From Borrelia sp. P9F1 (GTDB lineage: Bacteria > Spirochaetota > Spirochaetia > Borreliales > Borreliaceae), in assembly GCF_030436115.1 (NCBI RefSeq), contig NZ_CP129413.1, positions 1 to 36,508 of the forward strand: DNA of 36,508 nt, written 5' to 3'. Of the stretch, positions 1 through 6,720 are shown in pieces. The notes below the pieces were generated by a model. That model searched no databases. It worked only from the letters and a program-made list of their open reading frames with translations, and was not told the DNA's origin. Within the stretch, counting starts at the first letter, position 1. Each line of letters begins with the position of its first letter. A program made the translations under genes and the position numbers.

Positions 1-910
1 CAATATAGCTATTCAACAAGAGGGTATAAAGGAAAATATCAAATTACTTAAGAGTAACATTAAGAATAATATTTCAAGGATAGAGGATAGTAGAAATAAA
101 TACTTAAGTCTTGATTATACATTTAAAACAAAAAAGAAGGAGTATTTAGATGATATTGAGTTAGCAAAGGAGGAAAATAAACAATTTGAGCTAGAACTAG
201 CTAATTTATATGAAAAACTTAATAAACTGACTATGGAGTATTATCAAGTAGAAAATAGAGTATCTAGTAATAATTATTTATATGGAATACACGCTTTGAT
301 ATTTAAATCCGATATAGCAAGTCTTGATAAAACAAATATAAGGTATGTTATGGCATATATCCTCTTGTTATGTTCACTAGTGCTGGATATAGTGTTTGCT
401 ATATTTACTTTTAATTTAGCTGATAAATATAGGGATGATTATTTAGCAAAACTGAATGAAATAGGCAATTACATTCCGAAAATAAACAATAGTAATAATA
501 TCAAGTTAAACAATGGTAATATCAATAAAATAGTAAAGAAAATAAATACGAGAAAACTTGATATTAATGCAGTACCTGTGGATGTGTATAAGTCACTTGA
601 TTTTATTGTTGCAAATTTGGAACAGGATAGTAAAACAATAAAGAAAGTGGAGACCATCTCTAAAGAGACCGGAAAAACAGTTTACTTTATTAGAAAACAA
701 ATAGAAAAACTAGTAAAACATAATTTTGTATTTAGGCAACATAGGAATTTAATACTTAACATTGATTTAATGTGTAGTTTATCAAGTGAAATAAATAGTA
801 ATGCTGGTGATAGCATGGAGGTAAGCAATATTAAGAGTGAACTTAAGAAGAATTGTAGCTTTGTTAATATTTTTGCAAATGTGTCTTTGTTAACTAGAAT
901 ATGGAATTGA
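1..910 (+). CDS. Coiled-coil membrane protein, 5'-truncated by the window edge
   Basis: The reading frame is open from base 2 to the stop at 908-910, so the ATG at 233 is internal and the gene starts outside the window. The visible 302 residues begin with a long charged coiled coil (first ~75 residues). Then comes the motif YGIHAL, one hydrophobic segment (YVMAYILLLCSLVLDIVFA) and a cytoplasmic tail with a winged-helix-like stretch near the C-terminus (VDVYKSLDFIV ... IRKQIEKLVKH). It is a clear paralogue of the C-terminal two thirds of the 460-aa protein at 3282-4664 on the other strand. Each is followed by a Bdr-like gene reading toward the palindrome at 1595-2110. Function is unknown. The membrane anchor plus HTH-like tail would fit a membrane-tethered DNA or plasmid factor, but that is inference. 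Confidence 0.8.
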   Translation, partial: NIAIQQEGIKENIKLLKSNIKNNISRIEDSRNKYLSLDYTFKTKKKEYLDDIELAKEENKQFELELANLYEKLNKLTMEYYQVENRVSSNNYLYGIHALIFKSDIASLDKTNIRYVMAYILLLCSLVLDIVFAIFTFNLADKYRDDYLAKLNEIGNYIPKINNSNNIKLNNGNINKIVKKINTRKLDINAVPVDVYKSLDFIVANLEQDSKTIKKVETISKETGKTVYFIRKQIEKLVKHNFVFRQHRNLILNIDLMCSLSSEINSNAGDSMEVSNIKSELKKNCSFVNIFANVSLLTRIWN

Positions 911-933
911 ATTAGATTTTAAGGAGATAAATT

Positions 934-1617
934 ATGAATGAAAATGTAGTAACACAACCTGCAGGTTTTACAGAAAACCTCGAGAAGAAAGTAGTAGGTA
1001 ACACAAATTCTGTAGCTGGTGGTAGTAGAATTGAAAGGTCAGTTTTGGACTACCCAATTATGGATTATCAATCATTGACTAGACAAATAGATGGAGTAGA
1101 AAAGGAAATAGTAGGACTTGAGAAGCAAATGACTACCAATTTTGCAGCAGTGGATAAGCAAATAGTAGGACTTGAGAAGCAAATGACTACCAAGTTTGAA
1201 TCGGTGGATAAGCAAATAGTAGGACTTAAGGAGAATATGGATACCAATTTTGCAGCAGTGGATACTAAGTTTGCAGCAGTAGAAAAGGAAATAGTAGGAC
1301 TTAAGGAGCAAATGACTACCAATTTTGCAGCAGTGGATAAGCAGTTTGTAGGACTTAAGGAGAATATGGATACTAAAGTAGAAGGGCTTGAGAAACAAAT
1401 GAATACTAGAATAGATGGTCTTGAGAAGGAAATAGTAGGGCTTGAGAAGGGGATGGATATCAAGATGGATAATTTAGAACAAAATATTTATAAAGAGTTT
1501 GCAATAATGAGGAAAGATTTTACTAAATCCAATAGAATACTAATGGCATCTGTAACGCTGATATTTCTTTTGGGTGTTGCATTTATACCAAAACTAATGG
1601 CATATTTGGGTTTGTAA
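934..1617 (+). CDS. Bdr-like repeat coiled-coil protein with C-terminal membrane anchor
   Basis: 227 aa; good ribosome site (AAGGAGATAAATT before ATG). The middle (about residues 50-190) is a tandem array of short units such as VGLEKQMTTNFAAVDKQ, predicted as coiled coil. The last ~25 residues are hydrophobic and end in KLMAYLGL, a single C-terminal membrane anchor. This is the architecture of Borrelia Bdr proteins, but the N-terminus (MNENVVTQPAGF) differs from classical Bdr and matches the gene at 2709-3254. The internal DNA repeats make copy number likely to vary by slippage or recombination. It lies 23 bp after the upstream membrane-protein gene, so the two probably form an operon. A stem-loop at 1644-1669 ends it. 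Role unknown. Confidence 0.8.
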   Translation: MNENVVTQPAGFTENLEKKVVGNTNSVAGGSRIERSVLDYPIMDYQSLTRQIDGVEKEIVGLEKQMTTNFAAVDKQIVGLEKQMTTKFESVDKQIVGLKENMDTNFAAVDTKFAAVEKEIVGLKEQMTTNFAAVDKQFVGLKENMDTKVEGLEKQMNTRIDGLEKEIVGLEKGMDIKMDNLEQNIYKEFAIMRKDFTKSNRILMASVTLIFLLGVAFIPKLMAYLGL

Positions 1618-1643
1618 TCTTTTAAGTTTTAATTTTGAAAAGT

Positions 1644-1669
1644 AAAGTCAAGGTAAAAGCCTTGACTTT
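1644..1669 (+). terminator. Intrinsic terminator of the left Bdr-like gene
   Basis: Stem AAAGTCAAGG / CCTTGACTTT with loop TAAAAG, followed by a T run, 27 bp after the stop codon at 1617. Confidence 0.8.
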
Positions 1670-2034
1670 TTTATTGTGATAATTTTTATTTAAAGTGATC
1701 ATAAAAATAATAGTAATTCTAGTTTAGATCAAAACAAATAATTCTTAAAGATAAACCAATAATATTAAGGAAGCACACAGCAATAAACATATAAGTATAT
1801 ACTTAATACTAATTTTATAAGTATACAAGTATACTAAAACCTTAAGTACTTATAAGTACTTAAGGTTTTAGTATACTTGTATACTTATAAAATTAGTATT
1901 AAGTATATACTTATATGTTTATTGCTGTGTGCTTCCTTAATATTATTGGTTTATCTTTAAGAATTATTTGTTTTGATCTAAACTAGAATTACTATTATTC
2001 TTATAATCACTTTAAATAAAAATTATCACAATAA

Positions 2035-2060
2035 AAAGTCAAGGCTTTTACCTTGACTTT
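2035..2060 (-). terminator. Intrinsic terminator of the right Bdr-like gene (mirror copy)
   Basis: The same 10-bp stem and loop as at 1644-1669, in the opposite arm of the palindrome. It lies 27 bp beyond the stop of the minus-strand gene ending at 2087. Confidence 0.8.
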
Positions 2061-2086
2061 ACTTTTCGAAATTAAAACTTAAAAGA

Positions 2087-2605
2087 TTACAAACCAAAAT
2101 ATGCCATTAATTTATTTACGATAATTGGCAGCACTATTGCTGCTATTGGTACAAAAATAGCAAGGGTTCGGTTGTATTTATCAATCTTGACTTCTATACT
2201 TTCAAATCTAGTATTCATTTGCTTCTCAAGTCCTACAAACTGCTTATCCACTGCTTCAAACTGCTTATCCACTGCTGCAAACTTGATATCCATTCGCTTC
2301 TCAAGTCCATCAATCTTAGCATCCATTCGCTTCTCAAGACTATCAATTCTAGTGTCCATTCGCTTCTCAAGCCCTACCATTTCCTTCTCAAGACCATCTA
2401 TTCGTTGGTTTACCGCATCAAATTTAATATCCATCCCCTTCTCAAGCGCTTTAATATCGCTTTTTAATGCAATAAAATATGATTTAGTATTCTCAACTAG
2501 TAATATAGCAACACCCTTTTCATTAACAGATAAACCACTAAGACCTTCCAATTGATTTAAAGTTTTGTTTGTATCCAAATCAATATCTAACACACCATTA
2601 CTCAT
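2087..2605 (-). CDS. Bdr-like repeat coiled-coil protein
   Basis: 172 aa; ribosome site AAGGGGGG upstream of the ATG. The N-terminal ~60 residues (MSNGVLDIDLDTNKTL...) are unlike the other two Bdr-like genes nearby. Residues ~60-140 are repeat units of the type GLEKRMDIKFAAVDKQ, and the C-terminus is a single hydrophobic anchor (IFVPIAAIVLPIIVNKLMAYFGL region). That C-terminal half is almost identical to the end of the gene at 2709-3254, so one probably arose by tandem duplication of the other with a swapped N-terminus. It is the gene nearest the telomere-like palindrome on this side. Bdr proteins are of unknown function. Confidence 0.78.
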   Translation of the reverse strand: MSNGVLDIDLDTNKTLNQLEGLSGLSVNEKGVAILLVENTKSYFIALKSDIKALEKGMDIKFDAVNQRIDGLEKEMVGLEKRMDTRIDSLEKRMDAKIDGLEKRMDIKFAAVDKQFEAVDKQFVGLEKQMNTRFESIEVKIDKYNRTLAIFVPIAAIVLPIIVNKLMAYFGL

Positions 2606-2617
2606 TCTACACCCCCC

Positions 2618-2697
2618 TTAATTATAATAATTTGGTTAAGATAGACACACTAGAAACTGTCCAGACAAAAGCAAATTGTGTCTTAATAGCTTTTTTA
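2618..2697 (-). pseudogene. Duplicated 3' fragment of the 460-aa membrane-protein gene
   Basis: The minus strand reads AIKTQFAFVWTVSSVSILTK then LL and stop. This matches the last ~23 codons of the gene at 3282-4664 with one visible substitution (Trp for Ser). It lies between the two Bdr-like genes, so the unit '3' end of membrane gene plus Bdr-like gene' was duplicated in tandem. Confidence 0.8.
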
Positions 2698-2708
2698 AAA
2701 TTAAAAGA

Positions 2709-3254
2709 TTATAAACCCAAATATGCCATTAGTTTATTTACGATAATTGGCAGCACTATTGCTGCTATTGGTACAAAAATAGCAAGGGTTCGGTTATATT
2801 TATCAATCTTGACCTCTATGCTTTCAAATCTGGCATTCATTTGCTTCTCAAGTCCATCAATTTTAGTATTCATTTGCTTCTCAAGTCCGTCTATTTGCTT
2901 GTCCACTGCTGCAAACTGCTTATCCACTGCTGCAAACTGCTTATCCACTGCTGCAAACTGCTTATCCACTGCTGCAAAATTGGTATCCATATTCTCCTTA
3001 AGTCCAACTATTTCCTTTTCTACTGCTGCAAACTTGGTATCCACTGCTGCAAAATTGGTAGCCATATTCTCCTTAAGTCCAACTATTTGCTTTTCTAATC
3101 CATCTATTTGTCTAGTCAATGATTGATAGTTCATACTTGAATACTCAACAAATGACATTTCAATCCTTCCAACAACAGAATTTGTGTTACCTGCTACTTT
3201 CTTATCGAGGTTTTCTGTAAAACCTGCAGGTTGTGTTACTACATTTTCATTCAT
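2709..3254 (-). CDS. Bdr-like repeat coiled-coil protein with C-terminal membrane anchor
   Basis: 181 aa; ribosome site AAGGAGATAAATT before ATG, identical to that of the gene at 934. The N-terminus (MNENVVTQPAGFTENL) is shared with 934-1617, so these two are counterparts across the telomere-like palindrome. Repeat units include four consecutive copies of FAAVDKQ at about residues 95-125. The C-terminal membrane segment ends KLMAYLGL. It lies 27 bp after the 460-aa membrane-protein gene, in the same order and spacing as on the left side of the window. Function unknown. Confidence 0.8.
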   Translation of the reverse strand: MNENVVTQPAGFTENLDKKVAGNTNSVVGRIEMSFVEYSSMNYQSLTRQIDGLEKQIVGLKENMATNFAAVDTKFAAVEKEIVGLKENMDTNFAAVDKQFAAVDKQFAAVDKQFAAVDKQIDGLEKQMNTKIDGLEKQMNARFESIEVKIDKYNRTLAIFVPIAAIVLPIIVNKLMAYLGL

Positions 3255-3281
3255 AATTTATCTCCTTAAGATCCAATTTAA

Positions 3282-4664
3282 TTATAATAATTTGGTTAAA
3301 ATAGACACACTAGAAACTGTTGAGACAAAAGCAAATTGTGTCTTAATAGCCTTCTTAAGCTTGGCTACCTCACTCCTATCACCCGCATCATTATTAATAT
3401 CATCAACTAACTTACCTATTAAATCGTAATTTAGAACAAAAGATCTGTGCTTCTTATGAAGTAGATTATATTCAAGCAACTTTGCAATACCCTTACGGAT
3501 ATGATGAATTGAAAGCTCTGTCTGTTGAGAAATATCCTCAATCTTTTTAAGCACCCTACTATCCTCTTGAGTGTTATTGATAAAAAAGTCTAGTGTCTTG
3601 TACACATCCACTGGAACTGATTTAAAGTCAGCTTTACTTACCTTAAGCTTAGCAACAATACTTAAAGGTTTTCCTATTCTACTTACTACTGGTTTTTCAA
3701 CTCTGGCTATCTCCTTGCTAGGCGTGCATTCAACCAATTTGGACAATCTAGCTAAATACTCTTCCTTGTACAAACTAGATATATGATAAACAAAAATACA
3801 AAAGGCCACATCTAATGCAAAGGAGCACAACAACAATAAATAAGACATTAAATATTTTGTGTATGCATAATCACTTGCAAACAAGTCCGGTCTTAAGAAT
3901 AACGCATGAATACCATACTTACTACCCACATCGCTATCTTTAATAGTTTTATGAAGTTTAATATCAAGTTCTTCAATCTCTTCGAAATACCTATTTATCT
4001 GTATTTCCAATTCCTTATTCTCATGGCGTGTATTCTTAATATACTGCTCATACTCTGCCTTCTTAGTCTTGTGATCATGATACAATGACAAGTTCTTAAT
4101 CTTGACTGACTCAATTGTTGCTATATTAGACTCAATTTGTCTCCTTAACATATCTATGTTTTGATTCAATATTTTCTTCTTAGCTTCCGTAGCTGCTCTT
4201 GAGTCCTCAATAACACTTAATTGTTGTTGCTTAACCTCACGAAGCTCTGAACTGAAAAACAATTGAAAAAAGTTCTCATAACTACCCCATGTACTAGCTA
4301 ATTGAGTCACAAACGCAATAACGAGCATTACACCCACAAAACTGCTATGTCCACTAGACATAGCAGTTACACTACCCGTTTGCTTCTGCTTCCTATATTC
4401 ATTAAGTAAATACAACATCTTATGAAATATAATAGTGGGCACTACTATTACAACGATAGTAAATCCTAGATAAAGCAACCTCTGTTCTCGTGTTAGGTGC
4501 TCGCTTGAATAAACAATAAATCCGTTATATGAATTTAATATATTAAAGCTAACGAGAAATAATACACCTACTATCTTGATGAAATTCATGTATATAAACT
4601 GAATATCAAACTTTAATTTATCCAATATACCCAACTGACTTCTACTACCCACTTCCTTACTCAT
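3282..4664 (-). CDS. Four-helix membrane protein with long coiled coil and winged-helix-like C-terminus
   Basis: 460 aa. Three hydrophobic segments lie in the first ~135 residues (around 25-50, 65-90 and 108-128). Residues ~138-248 form a highly charged coiled coil (KKKILNQNIDMLRRQIESN and onward). A fourth membrane segment follows (YLMSYLLLLCSFALDVAFCI, ~270-295). The tail (~340-460) contains VPVDVYKTLDFFI ... IRKGIAKLLEYNLLHKKHR, with a winged-helix look. The ATG directly follows the stop of the upstream gene (TAG-ATG) and has an AAGGGGAG ribosome site inside that gene, so translation is probably coupled. A truncated paralogue is at 1-910. I do not recognise a named family. Its fixed linkage to Bdr-like genes next to a telomere suggests a plasmid-end module. 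Confidence 0.8.
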   Translation of the reverse strand: MSKEVGSRSQLGILDKLKFDIQFIYMNFIKIVGVLFLVSFNILNSYNGFIVYSSEHLTREQRLLYLGFTIVVIVVPTIIFHKMLYLLNEYRKQKQTGSVTAMSSGHSSFVGVMLVIAFVTQLASTWGSYENFFQLFFSSELREVKQQQLSVIEDSRAATEAKKKILNQNIDMLRRQIESNIATIESVKIKNLSLYHDHKTKKAEYEQYIKNTRHENKELEIQINRYFEEIEELDIKLHKTIKDSDVGSKYGIHALFLRPDLFASDYAYTKYLMSYLLLLCSFALDVAFCIFVYHISSLYKEEYLARLSKLVECTPSKEIARVEKPVVSRIGKPLSIVAKLKVSKADFKSVPVDVYKTLDFFINNTQEDSRVLKKIEDISQQTELSIHHIRKGIAKLLEYNLLHKKHRSFVLNYDLIGKLVDDINNDAGDRSEVAKLKKAIKTQFAFVSTVSSVSILTKLL

Positions 4665-5252
4665 CTATACTCCCCTTCTTCTAAAATTAGAGATGCTTTT
4701 CTTTACTTTTTTAAAAGAAATATCAAAGTTTGCAATACAAATCCCAATATGCTCGAGTACTAACCTTTCTTTTAAAATCATATCCAGCACTCTAGTCCTG
4801 TATTTACTTCTATTAAATAAATAAGCAAACATTAGCTTAAATTTATCTCTAAAGCTTGTTAAATAAATTTCATTTCTAAATAAATAAGTAGCATAATATT
4901 CAAATTTACTCTTTATATATAAGCTTAAGTATTCACACACATATGTCAAATCATGATATGAAGAATTAAACTTTTTTGATCTAATACTTGATATGAATCT
5001 GTATTGATCCTCCTCAAGGCTTGCTACCCACCCATTAAACTCACTTATTCTTCTTTTTATATCCACAATTAATTGGGCTCTTTTTAACTCTTCATATTTC
5101 TTAAATTCTAATAAAATGCTTCTTATGTTATAACCATTTATGTTATAATCATTATTGATGGCAGCTGGTACTTGTGTTTTATCGCAAGTATCGCTGCTGT
5201 TGTTGTCGCAATCACTTCCTAAGAGAAGTCCTTTTATTTCTAAAGTCGTCAT
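4665..5252 (-). CDS. Hypothetical protein, first gene of the membrane-protein/Bdr-like operon
   Basis: 195 aa; strong ribosome site (AAAGGAG, 6 bases before ATG) and a consensus promoter at 5280-5308. The N-terminal ~40 residues are polar and Asn/Asp-rich. The rest is helical and basic (ELKRAQLIVDIKRRISEF ... FKKVKKSISNFRRRGV), with no signal peptide or clear membrane segment. It is the promoter-proximal member of a four-gene minus-strand set (4665, 3282, 2709, 2087). The stop abuts the next start. No recognised family. Confidence 0.7.
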   Translation of the reverse strand: MTTLEIKGLLLGSDCDNNSSDTCDKTQVPAAINNDYNINGYNIRSILLEFKKYEELKRAQLIVDIKRRISEFNGWVASLEEDQYRFISSIRSKKFNSSYHDLTYVCEYLSLYIKSKFEYYATYLFRNEIYLTSFRDKFKLMFAYLFNRSKYRTRVLDMILKERLVLEHIGICIANFDISFKKVKKSISNFRRRGV

Positions 5253-5279
5253 TTTTTACTCCTTTCTTAAGTTATCTTT

Positions 5280-5308
5280 ATTGTATCTCTTTTTATTTGT
5301 TTTGTCAA
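5280..5308 (-). promoter_or_regulatory. Consensus sigma-70-type promoter for the 195-aa/460-aa/Bdr-like operon
   Basis: On the minus strand: TTGACA (5308-5303), a 17-bp spacer, and TACAAT (5285-5280), 28 bp upstream of the ATG at 5252. Confidence 0.8.
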
Positions 5309-5423
5309 CTTTTTTTAAAAATTCACATTTACTTAAAATCAATTAACTATCTAATTACAAACGTATCTCTTCGTATTTAAGATCCCTATGTATGGGCTCT
5401 TTAAAATTGATAGTCTAACTTTC

Positions 5424-5630
5424 TTAAATAGAACCTAAATATTATCAAATAGAACTAGCCATGCCTTAAAACCCGTTAATAGACCTTCATAAAGCTAATT
5501 TATTCAAATAGAATTGAATACTTTTAAATATATTTAAACAGAGATATCTATTTTTAAATAGAATTGGATTTCTTAAATATATAAATGTTACTTTTCAAAT
5601 AGAACTAGATATTTCTAAATAGAAATGGAT
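5424..5630. repeat. Iteron-like direct repeats in an AT-rich non-coding region (putative origin)
   Basis: The motif (T/C)(T/C)AAATAGAA(C/T)T(A/G)GAT recurs with small changes at about 5424, 5445, 5503, 5553, 5593 and 5613, with weaker copies near 5475 and 5532. Spacing varies from about 20 to 50 bp. The 5309-5784 stretch has no gene. Repeats beside a plasmid maintenance gene suggest replication-protein or partition-protein binding sites; this is inference. Confidence 0.55.
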
Positions 5631-5784
5631 CGCATAACTTAAGATTATTTGTGAACAATTGTCTTAAGGAAATGTCTTATTAAACTTATTTTAACTAATC
5701 AATATTGCAACAAACCTACATTACTAAACCCTGCCAGCATAATCCTGTCAAGTAACACAAAACTAATACATTCTACCCTGTCAA

Positions 5785-6348
5785 TCATTGCTGTGCTTCC
5801 AACTTCTGATTTGCATACTTTTCCCTTCTCTTACGCTTGAGTTCTTCTTGGTTTGCATAATAATATCTATGGTTAGCCTTAGCTACTACCTCGGGATGCT
5901 CCTTAAGATAAGCTTTGTTTTTCTCTATAATAGCTTCTCTATTTTTCTTATACCACTCCCTATGATACCCCCTATTGCCTTCAATGTCCTTGTAATAGTA
6001 CTCTCTTGAGTACTCTTTTGACTTCGCTCGTATCTTATCCCTATTCTTATCTCGATACACCCTCTGATACTCTTTATAATACTCTTTCCTATTGTTCTTA
6101 GCCTGATACGCCTTAATCTTCTCCTTGTTCTTAATAGTAGACTTCTTATGAATTAATTTTCGCCTCTCTTTCCGCTCCTCCTCAGTAAGATTTAAAGGAG
6201 GTCGTCCCCTCTTCTTTTTTGCAGCCTGCTGCTTTGGGACATCTACTTGTAGGCAGGCCTCTGGTGCTACATCAGGCGGTAGCACAGCATCCTCAATTTC
6301 CTTGTCTTTAGGCTTTAATAAAGCACTAAGTTTTTCAAACATCTTCAT
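5785..6348 (-). CDS. Basic protein with AT-hook and Tyr/Lys-rich repeats
   Basis: 187 aa from the ATG at 6348, which has AAAAGGGG at good spacing; a GTG at 6354 in frame would sit on the ribosome site. Residues ~46-51 contain KKRGRPP, a textbook AT-hook core (RGRP) for minor-groove binding of AT DNA. Residues ~70-180 are a loosely repeated Tyr/Lys/Glu/Asn region (YKEYQRVYRDKNRDK, YHREWYKKNREA), as seen in some phage and plasmid proteins. It lies between the iteron-like repeats and the plasmid maintenance gene, reading toward the repeats. A role in binding the AT-rich origin region is plausible but not shown. Confidence 0.7.
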   Translation of the reverse strand: MKMFEKLSALLKPKDKEIEDAVLPPDVAPEACLQVDVPKQQAAKKKRGRPPLNLTEEERKERRKLIHKKSTIKNKEKIKAYQAKNNRKEYYKEYQRVYRDKNRDKIRAKSKEYSREYYYKDIEGNRGYHREWYKKNREAIIEKNKAYLKEHPEVVAKANHRYYYANQEELKRKRREKYANQKLEAQQ

Positions 6349-6386
6349 AAACACGCCCCTTTTTTCACTGCCATATCCTCACAAGA

Positions 6387-6720
6387 CTAAGGTCTAGTAT
6401 CGCAAATTTTGTATAAAACCTCGCTAAGCCTGTCTGAATCAAACCTGCCTATTTTCCATTCATCATAAACCTCAGCAGGATCCACGCCCATCTCCGTGCT
6501 TCTTTAAATACTTCTTGAAGTTTCGTCGACTCCTCTCAAGAAGACGATATAATTTCTTAGTGCCTGTTCTATTGAATACCTCGTGTGGATTGCTGCCATA
6601 TTCAAGACCCTTTTTGTGTTCATAAAAATAATCAGCATTCCTCATCAGATGAGTCTGATTGCGTAGCATAGCATGAACTATCCTTTCCTCTCGACTAAGC
6701 TGAACCTTACCACCACTCAT
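6387..6720 (-). pseudogene. Small hypothetical gene with a one-base frameshift
   Basis: The ATG at 6720 overlaps the end of the plasmid maintenance gene (ATGA-type overlap), so it is in the same operon. The first frame encodes 82 aa (MSGGKVQLSREERIVHAMLR...) and stops at 6472. In a shifted frame the coding sense continues as DPAEVYDEWKIGRFDSDRLS and ends DTRP at 6387. A single extra base near 6480-6490 therefore probably broke a ~110-aa gene. Residues 1-75 are basic and helical. No family recognised. Confidence 0.65.

Larger units (their letters stand above)
1595..2110. repeat. Large near-perfect palindrome resembling a fused or replicated Borrelia telomere
   Basis: Two inverted arms of about 258 bp (1595-1852 and 1853-2110) meet at an axis between 1852 and 1853. 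I see only about three substitutions and one single-base T-run difference, all in the outer halves; the inner part is perfect. Reading out from the axis, each arm has TAAGTACTTAAGG, then the box TTTTAGTATA (1866-1875, mirrored 1830-1839). This matches my memory of the conserved Borrelia telomere box 3 (TAGTATA), here starting 17 bases from the axis. The outer ends of the arms contain the mirrored 3' ends and terminators of two different Bdr-like genes. A replicated telomere before resolution, or two hairpin telomeres fused by a resolvase, has exactly this form. Confidence 0.85.

Noticed and set aside
233-235. ATG at 233 as the start of the first gene
   Set aside because: The frame is open to base 2 and the paralogue at 3282-4664 extends well upstream, so the ATG is internal.
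1068-1463. Long minus-strand frames opposite the Bdr-like gene at 934 (and equivalents opposite 2087-2605 and 2709-3254)
   Set aside because: They are the antisense of repeat units, have no ribosome sites, and give Ser/Leu-rich repeats that only mirror the coding repeats.
1595-2110. Long-read hairpin read-through artefact as the sole explanation
   Set aside because: The arms differ at several positions and then continue into different paralogous genes. An assembler join of two plasmid ends remains possible and is noted in the finding.
5424-5630. CRISPR-like array
   Set aside because: The repeats are short, variable and irregularly spaced, with no uniform spacers and no cas genes in the window.
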